A stretch of DNA of 64,000 nt from Flavobacterium sangjuense (GCF_004797125.1 NZ_CP038810.1:434001-498000), one strand, 5' to 3'; shown: positions 51,725 to 61,624, counted from the first letter of the stretch. Notes: generated by a model not told the origin, from the sequence alone. Translations and numbers: made by a program.

Positions 51725-52105
51725 ATGAATTCAATGTTTACTAAAATCGTTAGAATTACTTTAGGTTTGGCACTTGTGCTTTTTGGCGCGAATATGATAT
51801 TCCCTTTCCTTCCTATGGATCAACCGGACACTCATACAGCCGCTGGACAATTCATAAATTCACTTGGCGCAACTGGTTATATTTTTCCGGTTGTAGGTTT
51901 TTTAGAAGTTATTATCGGAGCAATGCTTTTGTTAAAAAAATGGGTGGCTTTTTCATTAATATTGTTAGCCCCGATATCGATTAACATTTTGTTGTTCCAT
52001 TTGTTTTTGGATATACCCGGAATATCTATTGCTGTTTTGGTTGTTGTTTTCAATACCGTTTTAATTTTCAAAAATTGGCAACAATACAAACCTTTGTTTT
52101 ACTAA
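51725..52105 (+). CDS. DoxX-like membrane protein
   Basis: A 126-residue protein with four hydrophobic helices, typical of the DoxX/DoxD-like group (IVRITLGLALVLFGANMIF, VVGFLEVIIGAMLLLKKW, and FNTVLIFKNW). These proteins occur with thiol, redox or lipid-related enzymes, but many members, this one included, stand alone and have no defined function. It is a single gene after the TonB receptor, separated by 108 AT-rich bp without a visible terminator. It ends before a perfect palindromic terminator shared with mtgA. Confidence 0.8.
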   Translation: MNSMFTKIVRITLGLALVLFGANMIFPFLPMDQPDTHTAAGQFINSLGATGYIFPVVGFLEVIIGAMLLLKKWVAFSLILLAPISINILLFHLFLDIPGISIAVLVVVFNTVLIFKNWQQYKPLFY

Positions 52106-52124
52106 AAGTATTTCGATATAAAAT

Positions 52125-52158
52125 AAAAAGCGTCCCGATTAATCGGGACGCTTTTTTT
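52125..52158. terminator. Perfect 32-bp palindromic bidirectional terminator
   Basis: AAAAAGCGTCCCGATT is followed directly by its exact reverse complement (52125-52156), with flanking A and T runs. It serves the convergent DoxX-like and mtgA genes. Confidence 0.93.
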
Positions 52159-52837
52159 AATAGTCAATCTTTCCAATATGTCGCATGACTCTCATGATTT
52201 TATCTTTTCGCCTATCTATATAGGAAGAAGAATTTGTTGCTTTGTATTTTCTGGGATTGGGTAAAATTGCCGCAATTCCGGCTGCTTCCCTCGATGTCAA
52301 ATTTATTGCTGGTTTTCTATACCAATGTTTTGCTGCTTCTTGGGCACCATAAACGCCATTACCCATTTCTATACTATTAAGGTAGACTTCCATGATACGT
52401 TCTTTTCCCCAAATTAATTCGATGAGAACCGTAAAATAAGCTTCCAATCCTTTGCGAACATAACTTCGGCCTTGCCATAGAAAAACATTTTTGGCGGTTT
52501 GTTGTGATATAGTACTTCCACCTTTTAGCCTTCTTCCTTTACTATTATTTTTAAAAGCCTTCTGCATCGCTTTAAAATCGAAACCACTATGCTTTAAAAA
52601 ATTTCCGTCTTCGCTGGCTATTACTGCTTTTTGAAGATTGGGAGAAATCTCTTCTAACGGAACCCATTTGTGACTATAAATAGCGTCATTTCCATCCAAC
52701 TTAAATTCAATAATCCTGGTAATCATCAATGGTGTAAACGGAATTGGAACCCATTTAAATATAATGACTGATAAAATGGAAAGTCCAAAAAACCAAAGCA
52801 TCATTTTCCAAATCCAACGAAAAATTTTTCTTATCAT
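52157..52837 (-). CDS. mtgA: Monofunctional biosynthetic peptidoglycan transglycosylase
   Basis: A 226-residue glycosyltransferase of family GT51. An N-terminal membrane anchor (residues 10-30) is followed by the catalytic motifs AVIASEDGNFLKHSGFD (active-site Glu), GGSTISQQTAKNVFLW and KERIMEVYLNSIEMGNGVYGA. It polymerises lipid II into glycan strands and has no transpeptidase domain, unlike class A PBPs. The FAD oxidoreductase gene lies 3 bp upstream on the same strand, so both form an operon. Confidence 0.94.
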   Translation of the reverse strand: MIRKIFRWIWKMMLWFFGLSILSVIIFKWVPIPFTPLMITRIIEFKLDGNDAIYSHKWVPLEEISPNLQKAVIASEDGNFLKHSGFDFKAMQKAFKNNSKGRRLKGGSTISQQTAKNVFLWQGRSYVRKGLEAYFTVLIELIWGKERIMEVYLNSIEMGNGVYGAQEAAKHWYRKPAINLTSREAAGIAAILPNPRKYKATNSSSYIDRRKDKIMRVMRHIGKIDY

Positions 52838-52840
52838 ATT

Positions 52841-53956
52841 TTATTTTACTAAATCCGCTAATTCCTGACCTATTAAACTTCCAATGGCAACTCCCATTCC
52901 GCCTAATCTTACGCCGCAATATACATGTTCTGATAATTGTTCGACAATCGGTTTTTTGGTCGAGCCTAATCCCATAATGCCACTCCAGCGATGCGCAATT
53001 TTATATTCGGTGTTTGGTAAAATTACTTCTTTTAATAATTCTTCCAAGCGATTTTGAATTAATTCTGTCTGACCAAGTTCTGTCGTAGTTTCTGTTTCAA
53101 ATGCTAAATTTCTTCCTCCGCCAAGCAAAATCCTATTGTCAATATTTCGGAAATAATAATAGCCTTTATCCAAATGAAAAGTTCCTTTGATATCCAAATT
53201 TGGAATTGGTTCCGTAATCAAAACCTGTGCTCTCGCAGGCTTTACCTGATTGTTGGTTAATTGCGCTGCAAAACCATTGGTAGCAAATAATAGCTTTTTG
53301 GTTGTAAAACTAAAATCTCCTAAGGCTACTTCAACTTCATTATTTTTTTCCTGATAAGACGTGACTTCAACTTGATTCAGAATTAAAATATTGTTTGCAA
53401 TTGCCTTTTGTAGTAAAGCATTCATCATTTTTCCGGTATCAATTTGGGCTTCAAACGGATTGAAAACAACATATTCCTGTATGCCTTGAAAAGCAAAACG
53501 GTCAACCTCTTTGGCAAAAACATCATTCCTAAAAAGTGGTTTTAATAAGTCATTAATAAAAGGTAGTTTTTGCAAACAATCAATATAAGTGTCTTCATCA
53601 TTTTTAAGAAACAATTCATAGCCACCATAAGGTTTGAAATCTATAGTTTGGTCACCCAGATTTTTACGCAACAATTGCAATCCGTTCCATCTTTTTGAAA
53701 TAAGCTGAATAACTTCTTCTTCGCTATGCGATTTCAAATCGTCAATAATTTCCGAAAGGCTTCCGAAACAGGCAAATCCTGCGTTTTTTGTACTTGCTCC
53801 TTGAGGTAAAATCCCTTTTTCTAAAATCAATATTTTACTTTTAGGGAATTTTTCGCGCATTGCCAAAGCGCAATGTAAACCTACGATTCCACTGCCAACA
53901 ATCGTGAAGTCTATATTTGTGAACCAGGTTTTGAGTTCCCAATAGCTAAGATTCAT
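52841..53956 (-). CDS. FAD-dependent oxidoreductase (DAO family)
   Basis: A 371-residue flavoenzyme. The FAD-binding start FTIVGSGIVGLHCALAMRE follows an unusual short leader (NLSYWELKTWFTN). GASTKNAGFACFGSLSE and the C-terminal GGMGVAIGSLIGQELADL belong to the glycine/D-amino-acid oxidase (DAO) superfamily. The substrate may be an amino acid or N-methyl compound (inference). It shares an operon with mtgA (3-bp gap), and an envelope link through D-amino acids would be attractive but is unproven. No promoter consensus was found. Confidence 0.88.
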   Translation of the reverse strand: MNLSYWELKTWFTNIDFTIVGSGIVGLHCALAMREKFPKSKILILEKGILPQGASTKNAGFACFGSLSEIIDDLKSHSEEEVIQLISKRWNGLQLLRKNLGDQTIDFKPYGGYELFLKNDEDTYIDCLQKLPFINDLLKPLFRNDVFAKEVDRFAFQGIQEYVVFNPFEAQIDTGKMMNALLQKAIANNILILNQVEVTSYQEKNNEVEVALGDFSFTTKKLLFATNGFAAQLTNNQVKPARAQVLITEPIPNLDIKGTFHLDKGYYYFRNIDNRILLGGGRNLAFETETTTELGQTELIQNRLEELLKEVILPNTEYKIAHRWSGIMGLGSTKKPIVEQLSEHVYCGVRLGGMGVAIGSLIGQELADLVK

Positions 53957-54120
53957 TCTTTATTTTTTTCTAAAATTAAATTTTTTGAATAAACCCTAAA
54001 GCAAAATCCTGAAAAATTTATCATTTATATACGAATTTCTTTCATTTTTTACTTATCTGACAATAATATAGCGCGTAGCTTGTCGATTTGTTAATAGATT
54101 TATTAAATAATGCTTCTATT

Positions 54121-54160
54121 TATTAAAAATAATTTTACTTTTGGAGCGCTATTTTTAATA
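54121..54160. promoter_or_regulatory. 11-bp inverted repeat flanking the -7 box of the protease gene
   Basis: TATTAAAAATA (54121-54131) and TATTTTTAATA (54150-54160) are exact reverse complements. The TACTTTTG box (54136-54143) sits between them. It could be an operator or an AT-rich coincidence. Confidence 0.4.
54136..54143 (+). promoter_or_regulatory. Putative -7 box (TACTTTTG) of the metalloprotease gene
   Basis: An exact match 30 bp before the ATG at 54174. Confidence 0.5.
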
Positions 54161-54173
54161 AACCTATTGAATT

Positions 54174-57100
54174 ATGAAATTTAAATTACTCTTTACTGCA
54201 TTATTGGCAATTACCTCTGTGGCTTTTTCTCAAAACAAAAGCACGATATGGAATGTAACCACTAAGAAAAATGACATGGTTGCACTTGATTCAAAAATGC
54301 GACTACCTGAAAACAACCTTTTCAACTTGAATCTATCAAGTCTGAAAACAAATTTGAACAATGCGCCAGCAAGAATGGCAAATAGTAAAGATTCGAGTAC
54401 CATTTTATCTATTCCGAATGCGGATGGCATTTTAGAAAGATATCGTGTTTACGAAAATTCAAATATGGATCCTGCATTAGCTGCAAGATATCCTGAAATT
54501 AAATCCTATATGGGAATTGGAATTGACAATCCTGCTGCGACGGCTTATTTCAGTGTTTCGCCATTAGGATTTAAATCAATGGTACTTTCTCCTGATAAAT
54601 CTGCTGTATTTATTGAGCCTATTTCAGCTGATTTAGGTACCTATACCGTTTATAGAAAATCAGATAAAGCGCAATCCCTTTCTCGTTTCGAGTGTAGTGT
54701 TATTGACGAAGTTGCTCCACAAATGGATGGTGCAATGGCACGACCTAATGCTGATGATGCTGTACTAAGAACATTCCGTTTGGCTATGTCTTGTACAGGA
54801 GAATACACTGCTTATTTTGGCGGTACAAAAGCCTTGGCGTTGGCTGCTATAAATGCCTCTATCACTAGATGTAATGGTGTTTTTGAAAAAGATTTCGGTG
54901 CACGTTTGATTATAATTGCAAATACTGATGCTGTGATATACACCAGCGCGTCAACTGATCCATATTCTGCTGCTTCAAGTATGTCGCAATGGAATTCACA
55001 ATTACAGTCAACATTAACCTCTGTTATCGGTGAAGCTAATTATGACATCGGTCACTTATTTGGTGCTACTGGTGGTGGTGGAAACGCAGGTTGTATAGGT
55101 TGTATTTGCACCAATGGTTCAAAAGGAAGTGGTATCACTTCTCCGGCAGATGGAATCCCATCAGGAGATAATTTTGATATTGATTATGTAGCTCATGAAA
55201 TTGGGCACCAAATGGGAGCAAATCACACATGGACACATGGTGGTAACGAAGGAACTGGTGTTCAGGTAGAACCAGGTTCGGGCTCAACTATTATGGGCTA
55301 TGCCGGAATTACATCACTTGATGTTCAACCACATTCTGATGCATTTTTTCATGCGGTTAGTATCCAACAAGTAACTAATAATATTAAAGCAAAAACTTGT
55401 TCCGTCAATACTGCTACAGGAAATTCAGTTCCAACAGCAAGCGCAGGATTAGATTATACAATTCCAAAAAGCACTCCGTTTATGTTAACGGCTACAGCTA
55501 CTGATGCCAATGGCGATGCGCTTACCTATAACTGGGAAGAAATGGATTCTCAAACGACTACTGCTGTGCCAAGTGCTACAAAAACTAGCGGAGTAAATTT
55601 CAGATCTTATAATTCTACTACTTCTCCAACAAGATATTTCCCTAGAATGGCTTCTGTTTTAACTGGCGCAACAACAACTGCAGGAAGTGAACTTACTGTA
55701 GAAGCATTGTCTTCTGTAGCAAGAACATTAAACTTCAGAGTAACTGTTCGTGATAACAGAGCTGGCGGACCGGCAAATAATAGTGATGACATGATTGTTA
55801 CTGTTAACGCAACCGCTGGACCATTTAGCGTTAGTTCTCCAAACACTGCCGTTTCTTATGTTGGTGGAAGTACACAAACTATAACATGGAATGTTGCCGG
55901 CACAACAGCAAATAATGTAAACTGTGCCAATGTTGACATCTTAATTTCAACTAATGCCGGAACAACTTGGACAACTTTATTAGCGGCCACGCCAAATGAC
56001 GGTTCAGAAGCAGTTACGATTCCAAATACAGCAGGAACAACTAATAGAATTATGGTAAAGGGAACAAATCATATTTTCTTTGATGTATCCAATACTAATT
56101 TTACTATTACTGCAGGTTCTACAGACACTGTTGCACCAACCGCTCCAACTTTATCAGCTTCAGGAACAACTCAAACTACATCAAGTTTATCTTGGTCAGG
56201 TGCTACGGACAACGTAGGCGTTACCGGATATGATGTTTATAAAGACGGTGTTTTATTAGGTTCAACTACTTCAACTTCTTATGCTGTTTCCGGTTTAACA
56301 AATTCAACAACTTATGTATTTACTGTAAAAGCTAAAGATGCTGCAGGAAATGCTTCTGTAGCCAGCAATGCAGTAAGTGTAACAACTTTAGCTCCGGCTC
56401 CGGATACAACGGCTCCAACAGCTCCAACATTATCAGCTTCCGGAACAACTTTGACATCGACTAATTTATCTTGGTCTGGTGCCACTGACAATGTTGCTGT
56501 GACCGGATATGATGTATATAAAGACGGTGTGTTCTTAGCTTCAACTGCAGCTACAACTTATGCCGCAACTGGTTTATCGTCTTCAACTGCTTATGCTTTT
56601 TATGTTCAGGCAAAAGATGCTGCAGGAAATGTTTCTGTCGCTAGTAACACTGTTAACGTAACTACATTAACACCGGATACTACTGCTCCAACAGCTCCAA
56701 CATTAACAGCTTCCGGAACTACAACTACAACAACAAATTTATCCTGGTCTGGCGCCACTGATAACGTTGCCGTAACAGGTTATAATGTTTATAAAGGAGG
56801 TGTGTTTTTAGCATCAACTACTTCGGCTACGACTTATACTGCGACTGGATTGACTGCTTCAACTTCATATACATTCACTGTTAGAGCTAAAGATGCCGCA
56901 GGAAATATTTCTGTTGACAGTAATGTGGCGAGTGTTACAACTCTTGCTAATTCGGTTACTTATTGCAGTTCACTTGGAAGCAATACTGCTGACGAAAGAA
57001 TTGGAAGAGTAGTATTCGGAACTATCAACAATCCTTCTACAGGAACTGCCGGTTACGAAAACTTTACAGCACTTTCTACCAATGTAACAAGAGGAACAGC

Positions 57101-57644
57101 CAATACAATAACCATTACTCCAACTTGGACTGGTTCCAGCTACAACGAAGGTTATGCTGTATTTATTGATTATAACCAGGATGGTGACTTCTCTGATTCC
57201 GGCGAAACTGTTTTCACAAGATCAAAAACCCGAACAACTCCGGTTTCAGGTTCGTTTACCATTCCGGCTTCAGCTACACTTGGAGCGACAAGAATGAGAG
57301 TTTCTATGAAATACAATGCTGTTCCAACGGCCTGTGAAACATTCACATATGGACAAGTGGAAGATTATACCGTAAACATTACTTCAGCTGCAAGAATAGA
57401 TGAAACTAGCAGTGCTAGAATTTCATTTAACCTGTATCCAAATCCTGTAAAAGGAGATATTCTAAACATTGCTAATCTTGAATCTCCATCAACTTACAGA
57501 ATTTTCAATATGATGGGACAAGAATTAGGAAGTGGTAAAGTTGAAAACGAAAGTATTTATGTTGGTTCATTGAAAACCGGGACTTTCTTAATTGAAGTTT
57601 CTAACGGAACTTCAACTATGACAAAACGTTTTATCAAAGAATAA
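54174..57644 (+). CDS. T9SS-exported reprolysin-like metalloprotease with Fn3 and GEVED domains
   Basis: A 1156-residue secreted protease. Residues 1-19 form the signal peptide (MKFKLLFTALLAITSVAFS). An N-terminal propeptide-like region runs to about residue 195, followed by the M12B-type catalytic domain with HEIGHQMGANH (341-351, three zinc histidines and Glu342) and the Met-turn IMGYAGI. Residues about 420-645 hold beta-sandwich modules. Three near-identical fibronectin type III modules of about 91 residues follow (about 649-922), then a GEVED-type domain (about 930-1070, VFIDYNQDGDFSDSGE) and a T9SS type A sorting domain (about 1085-1156, LYPNPVKGD, RFIKE). It probably degrades external protein. 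The gene has its own promoter and terminator. Confidence 0.92.
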   Translation: MKFKLLFTALLAITSVAFSQNKSTIWNVTTKKNDMVALDSKMRLPENNLFNLNLSSLKTNLNNAPARMANSKDSSTILSIPNADGILERYRVYENSNMDPALAARYPEIKSYMGIGIDNPAATAYFSVSPLGFKSMVLSPDKSAVFIEPISADLGTYTVYRKSDKAQSLSRFECSVIDEVAPQMDGAMARPNADDAVLRTFRLAMSCTGEYTAYFGGTKALALAAINASITRCNGVFEKDFGARLIIIANTDAVIYTSASTDPYSAASSMSQWNSQLQSTLTSVIGEANYDIGHLFGATGGGGNAGCIGCICTNGSKGSGITSPADGIPSGDNFDIDYVAHEIGHQMGANHTWTHGGNEGTGVQVEPGSGSTIMGYAGITSLDVQPHSDAFFHAVSIQQVTNNIKAKTCSVNTATGNSVPTASAGLDYTIPKSTPFMLTATATDANGDALTYNWEEMDSQTTTAVPSATKTSGVNFRSYNSTTSPTRYFPRMASVLTGATTTAGSELTVEALSSVARTLNFRVTVRDNRAGGPANNSDDMIVTVNATAGPFSVSSPNTAVSYVGGSTQTITWNVAGTTANNVNCANVDILISTNAGTTWTTLLAATPNDGSEAVTIPNTAGTTNRIMVKGTNHIFFDVSNTNFTITAGSTDTVAPTAPTLSASGTTQTTSSLSWSGATDNVGVTGYDVYKDGVLLGSTTSTSYAVSGLTNSTTYVFTVKAKDAAGNASVASNAVSVTTLAPAPDTTAPTAPTLSASGTTLTSTNLSWSGATDNVAVTGYDVYKDGVFLASTAATTYAATGLSSSTAYAFYVQAKDAAGNVSVASNTVNVTTLTPDTTAPTAPTLTASGTTTTTTNLSWSGATDNVAVTGYNVYKGGVFLASTTSATTYTATGLTASTSYTFTVRAKDAAGNISVDSNVASVTTLANSVTYCSSLGSNTADERIGRVVFGTINNPSTGTAGYENFTALSTNVTRGTANTITITPTWTGSSYNEGYAVFIDYNQDGDFSDSGETVFTRSKTRTTPVSGSFTIPASATLGATRMRVSMKYNAVPTACETFTYGQVEDYTVNITSAARIDETSSARISFNLYPNPVKGDILNIANLESPSTYRIFNMMGQELGSGKVENESIYVGSLKTGTFLIEVSNGTSTMTKRFIKE
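56118..56943 (+). repeat. Three tandem ~273-bp repeats encoding Fn3 modules
   Basis: Near-identical units begin at about 56118, 56399 and 56672, each encoding TAPTLSASGTT (or the TLTASG variant), then LSWSGATDNV and KDAAGN. The high similarity at both protein and DNA level points to recent duplication and makes recombination-driven copy-number change likely. Confidence 0.8.
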
Positions 57645-57662
57645 TTCTCTATAAAAAAAGAC

Positions 57663-57692
57663 AAAGCCATACTGAAAAGTGTGGCTTTTTTT
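57663..57692 (+). terminator. Terminator of the metalloprotease gene
   Basis: AAAGCCATAC pairs with GTGTGGCTTT (one T-G pair), and a T run follows. Confidence 0.83.
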
Positions 57693-57707
57693 ATTGATTT
57701 ATTTTGC

Positions 57708-57715
57708 TACTTTTG
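57708..57715 (+). promoter_or_regulatory. Putative -7 box (TACTTTTG) for the S9 peptidase gene
   Basis: An exact match 24 bp before the ATG at 57740, placed just after the terminator of the previous gene. Confidence 0.5.
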
Positions 57716-57739
57716 GCGCTTTAAAAATCATCAATAAAA

Positions 57740-59650
57740 ATGAAGAAAATAGTTTTTTTAATCGTTATCACAATGAGCATAACAGCAACAGCGCAACAAG
57801 TTTTATCTCCGGAAACCTTATGGAAACTTGGAAGAGTATCAGCTCTTGGCATTTCTAAAGACGGAAAATCGATCGTCTATAAAGTGTCGACACCAGCTGT
57901 AGCAGAAAACAAATCCAATTCCAAATTCTACATAGTTCCTGTAACTGGAGGAAATCCAGTTGAAGTTCAGGAAACTGAAACCAAGGATTTAGTAGCTGAC
58001 AAAAATGTTTCTCCTGACGGCAACTATATTTTGTCTTCACAAGAAGTTAAAACCGAAAATGTTTTAGGTAAAGATTTCTATCCTGAATTAGACAAATCGG
58101 AAGCACAGATTTATGATGGCTTAGATTATCGTCATTGGGATACCTGGAATATCGGAACGCACAATCATGTTTTTTATACTTCAAATAAAGGAAATAAAGT
58201 AACTCCGATTGATATCATGAAAGGTGAGCCATACGATTCGCCACAAAAACCATCTGGTGGAGACGAAGATTATATTTGGTCGCCAGACAGTAAAAATATT
58301 ATTTATGTTTCCAAAAAGAAATTTGGAACTGCTTATGCAATGTCTACCAATACTGATTTGTATGAGTATAATATCGATACAAAAACCACAAAAAACTTAA
58401 CGGAAAACAATCCTGGTTACGATACTTATCCGGCCTTTTCTCCAAATGGAGATTTGACTTGGCTGCAAATGAAGCATGATGGTTACGAAGCTGATAAAAA
58501 CGATATTATTGTTAGTTTCAAAGGAATGAAAATGAATTTGACTGCCAATTGGGATGGTTCTGTTGAAAGTTTTAAATGGAGTGTTGATGGAAAAAAAATC
58601 TATTTTACGGCAGCAGTTGATGGTACGATACAATTGTTTGAAGTTAATTTCCCAGGTTTAACCAAAATTGCTGTGACTGTAAAACAAGTTACTTCGGGCG
58701 ATTTTGATGTTCACGCTATAGTTGGCCTTTCCGGTGATAACATAATAGTTTCAAGAACAGATATGAATCATGCTGATGAAATCTATTCTTATAACCTTAA
58801 GAAAAAAACGTTTACACAGCTTACCAAAACCAATGACGAAACCTATTCTAAATTGGCTTTGCCAAAATTCGAAAGAAGATATGTAACGACTACTGATGGC
58901 AAAAAAATGTTGGTTTGGGTAATACTTCCTCCAAATTTTGATAAAACTAAAAAATATCCAACACTACTTTATTGTCAAGGTGGACCACAATCTCCCTTAA
59001 CACAGTTTTATTCTTTCCGTTGGAATTTTTCTTTGATGGCTTCACAAGGTTATGTTGTTGTGGCACCAAACAGAAGAGGAATGTATGGTCACGGACAAGC
59101 CTGGAATGAACAAATTTCAAAAGATTGGGGCGGACAATCAATACAAGATTACCTTTCGGCTATTGATGATGTGGCTAAAGAAAGTTATGTTGACAAAGCC
59201 CGTTTAGGTTGTGTTGGCGCAAGTTATGGCGGTTATTCTGCTTACTTTCTAGCCGGAATTCACAACAATCGTTTTAAATCTTTTATTGCTCATGATGGTG
59301 TTTTCAATACACAAAGTATGTTTGGCACAACAGAGGAAGTGTTCTTTAACAACTGGGATTTTGGCGGACCATATTGGGATAAAAATAATGCCGTTGCCCA
59401 AAAAGCATACAATGAATTCAATCCGATAAACTATGTTGATAAATGGAATACTCCAATTCTTATTATTCAAGGAGGAAAAGATTACCGTGTGTGTATTGGA
59501 CAAGCGCAGGAAGCATTTCAGGCAGCACAGCTTCGTGGAATAAAAAGTCGTTTCCTATATTTACCCGAAGAAAATCACTGGGTTTTGAAACCACAAAATG
59601 GAATGGTTTGGCAACGTGAATTCTTTAAATGGTTGAAAGAGACATTATAA
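57740..59650 (+). CDS. S9 family peptidase (dipeptidyl-peptidase 5-like)
   Basis: A 636-residue periplasmic serine peptidase. Residues 1-18 form the signal peptide (MKKIVFLIVITMSITATA). Residues about 20-380 form a beta-propeller, and residues about 390-636 an alpha/beta-hydrolase with nucleophile Ser495 (GASYGGYSAY), Asp581 (GGKDYRV) and His613 (EENHWVL). YCQGGPQSPLTQFYSFRWN and the NRRGMYGHGQAWNEQIS region are typical of DPP5 of Porphyromonas gingivalis, which releases Ala/hydrophobic dipeptides. The secreted metalloprotease upstream could feed it oligopeptides (inference). It has its own promoter and a shared terminator with accC. Confidence 0.92.
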   Translation: MKKIVFLIVITMSITATAQQVLSPETLWKLGRVSALGISKDGKSIVYKVSTPAVAENKSNSKFYIVPVTGGNPVEVQETETKDLVADKNVSPDGNYILSSQEVKTENVLGKDFYPELDKSEAQIYDGLDYRHWDTWNIGTHNHVFYTSNKGNKVTPIDIMKGEPYDSPQKPSGGDEDYIWSPDSKNIIYVSKKKFGTAYAMSTNTDLYEYNIDTKTTKNLTENNPGYDTYPAFSPNGDLTWLQMKHDGYEADKNDIIVSFKGMKMNLTANWDGSVESFKWSVDGKKIYFTAAVDGTIQLFEVNFPGLTKIAVTVKQVTSGDFDVHAIVGLSGDNIIVSRTDMNHADEIYSYNLKKKTFTQLTKTNDETYSKLALPKFERRYVTTTDGKKMLVWVILPPNFDKTKKYPTLLYCQGGPQSPLTQFYSFRWNFSLMASQGYVVVAPNRRGMYGHGQAWNEQISKDWGGQSIQDYLSAIDDVAKESYVDKARLGCVGASYGGYSAYFLAGIHNNRFKSFIAHDGVFNTQSMFGTTEEVFFNNWDFGGPYWDKNNAVAQKAYNEFNPINYVDKWNTPILIIQGGKDYRVCIGQAQEAFQAAQLRGIKSRFLYLPEENHWVLKPQNGMVWQREFFKWLKETL

Positions 59651-59671
59651 AATCAATTGATATAAAAACAG

Positions 59672-59700
59672 AAAACCCAACTTAAAAGTTGGGTTTTTTT
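59672..59700. terminator. Bidirectional terminator between S9 peptidase and accC
   Basis: AAAACCCAACTT and AAGTTGGGTTTT form a 12-bp stem around AA, with T runs for both strands. Confidence 0.92.
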
Positions 59701-59702
59701 AT

Positions 59703-61049
59703 TTATTCAGGATCGTTCATTTTAAAACTTTCCATAAACTTGGTCGTATAATTTCCGGCAACATAATCCGGTTCGTCCATCAATTGTCTGTGGAAAGGAA
59801 TTGTTGTTTTAATTCCTTCAATATAAAACTCATCCAAAGCACGTTTCATTTTGTTGATGGCTTCTTCTCTTGTTTGAGCCGTTGTAATCAACTTTGCAAT
59901 CATCGAATCATAGTTTGGCGGAATAGTATATCCTGCGTAAACGTGTGTATCTAAACGTACTCCGTGTCCGCCTGGCGCATGTAAAACCGTAATTTTCCCC
60001 GGTGAAGGTCTGAAGTCATTATATGGATCTTCAGCATTGATACGACATTCTATTGAGTGCAATTGTGGCAAATAATTTTTACCTGAAATTGGCACACCGG
60101 CAGCTACTAAAATCTGCTCACGAATCAAATCGTAATCAATAACCTGCTCCGTAATTGGATGTTCCACCTGGATACGTGTGTTCATTTCCATAAAATAGAA
60201 ATTTCTGTGCTTATCTACCAAGAACTCAACCGTTCCTGCACCTTCATATTTAATAAACTCGGCAGCTTTCACAGCAGCTTCACCCATTTTGTTACGCAAT
60301 TCATCGGTCATAAATGGTGACGGAGTTTCCTCAGTCAATTTTTGATGACGACGTTGTACCGAACAATCTCTTTCCGATAAGTGACATGCTTTTCCGTATG
60401 AATCTCCAACAACCTGTATTTCGATATGACGTGGTTCTTCAATCAATTTCTCCAAATACATTCCGTCATTTCCAAAAGCTGCAGCCGATTCCTGACGTGC
60501 GCCTTCCCAAGCTTTTAATAATTCGTCTTCTTTCCAAACAGCACGCATTCCTTTTCCACCACCACCGGCTGTTGCTTTCAACATCACCGGGAAACCCATT
60601 CCTCTGGACAATTCTAGTGCTTGCTCATACGATTCTAACAAACCATCAGAACCAGGAACACATGGAACTCCGGCTGCTTTCATCGTAGCTTTAGCAGAAG
60701 CTTTGTCTCCCATTCTGTCAATCATTTCAGGTGAAGCACCAATGAATTTGATTCCGTGCTCCTGACAAATTTTAGAAAATTTAGCATTTTCAGAAAGGAA
60801 ACCGTATCCCGGATGAATTGCATCTGCATTTGTAATTTCTGCAGCGGCAATAATATTGGACATTTTTAAATAGGATAAATTACTTGGCGGAGGACCAATA
60901 CAGACCGCTTCATCAGCAAATTTAACGTGCAGACTTTCAGCATCAGCAGTAGAATAAACCGCTACAGTCTTGATGCCCATTTCACGGCAAGTTCTAATTA
61001 CACGAAGTGCAATTTCTCCTCTATTGGCAATTAATATTTTTTTAAACAT
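59703..61049 (-). CDS. accC: Acetyl-CoA carboxylase, biotin carboxylase subunit
   Basis: A 448-residue ATP-grasp enzyme that carboxylates biotin on AccB. The N-terminus is [20 protein letters not shown], the glycine-rich ATP loop is [11 protein letters not shown], and the catalytic region has [14 protein letters not shown]. It is the last gene of fabH-accB-accC, separated from accB by 95 bp of AT-rich heptad repeats. It converges with the DPP5-like peptidase at a bidirectional terminator. Confidence 0.95.
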   Translation of the reverse strand: MFKKILIANRGEIALRVIRTCREMGIKTVAVYSTADAESLHVKFADEAVCIGPPPSNLSYLKMSNIIAAAEITNADAIHPGYGFLSENAKFSKICQEHGIKFIGASPEMIDRMGDKASAKATMKAAGVPCVPGSDGLLESYEQALELSRGMGFPVMLKATAGGGGKGMRAVWKEDELLKAWEGARQESAAAFGNDGMYLEKLIEEPRHIEIQVVGDSYGKACHLSERDCSVQRRHQKLTEETPSPFMTDELRNKMGEAAVKAAEFIKYEGAGTVEFLVDKHRNFYFMEMNTRIQVEHPITEQVIDYDLIREQILVAAGVPISGKNYLPQLHSIECRINAEDPYNDFRPSPGKITVLHAPGGHGVRLDTHVYAGYTIPPNYDSMIAKLITTAQTREEAINKMKRALDEFYIEGIKTTIPFHRQLMDEPDYVAGNYTTKFMESFKMNDPE

Positions 61050-61063
61050 CTTGTGATTATTTT

Positions 61064-61091
61064 AAATTATAAATTATAAATTTTAAATGAT
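61064..61091 (+). repeat. Heptanucleotide tandem repeat (AAATTAT x4)
   Basis: AAATTAT, AAATTAT, AAATTTT, AAATGAT in the accC-accB gap. A second tract with the opposite bias follows at 61113. Confidence 0.72.
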
Positions 61092-61112
61092 TTTGTTTGA
61101 ATGATGAAGAAA

Positions 61113-61140
61113 ATTCATAATTCAAAATTTAAAATTTAAA
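61113..61140 (+). repeat. Heptanucleotide tandem repeat (ATTTAAA x4)
   Basis: ATTCATA, ATTCAAA, ATTTAAA, ATTTAAA, ending just before the accB stop region. With the tract at 61064 it could pair into a long AT-only hairpin. Confidence 0.72.
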
Positions 61141-61144
61141 ATAA

Positions 61145-61624
61145 CTAGGATGGGTCAACTAAGAATAATGGTTGGTCAAATTCAACTGGTGACATATCAT
61201 CAACAAGAATTTTAACAATTTTTCCTGAAACCTCAGCTTCGATTTCGTTAAATAATTTCATGGCTTCTACAACACAAAGCACATCGCCTTTACCTATTGA
61301 ACTTCCCACTTCAACAAAAACCGGTTTGTCCGGTGAAGGTTTGCGGTAGAATGTTCCAATCATCGGAGACTTTATAGTTATGTATTTTGAATTATCATCC
61401 GATGAAGCCGCTGGTGCAGCAGGTGCAGCCGGGGCTGCAGCCGGAGCTGACGGTGCAGCAATTGCTTGTTGCATCGGTGCTTGTTGTACATAAGTAATAT
61501 CTGGTGAGTTCCCTTCTAATGTAGTTCTGATAGTAATTTTAATTTCTCCTGTTTCCAGTTTTACTTCAGCAACTCCAGAATTGGATACAAATTTGATTAG
61601 GTTTTGAATTTCTTTTAAATCCAT
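61145..61624 (-). CDS. accB: Acetyl-CoA carboxylase, biotin carboxyl carrier protein
   Basis: A 159-residue carrier. The N-terminal helix ([21 protein letters not shown]) is followed by a Pro/Ala-rich flexible linker (residues about 50-75) and the biotinyl domain with the biotin lysine in [12 protein letters not shown] (residues about 120-131). It shuttles carboxybiotin between AccC and the carboxyltransferase. It lies in an operon with fabH upstream and accC downstream. Confidence 0.95.
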   Translation of the reverse strand: MDLKEIQNLIKFVSNSGVAEVKLETGEIKITIRTTLEGNSPDITYVQQAPMQQAIAAPSAPAAAPAAPAAPAASSDDNSKYITIKSPMIGTFYRKPSPDKPVFVEVGSSIGKGDVLCVVEAMKLFNEIEAEVSGKIVKILVDDMSPVEFDQPLFLVDPS

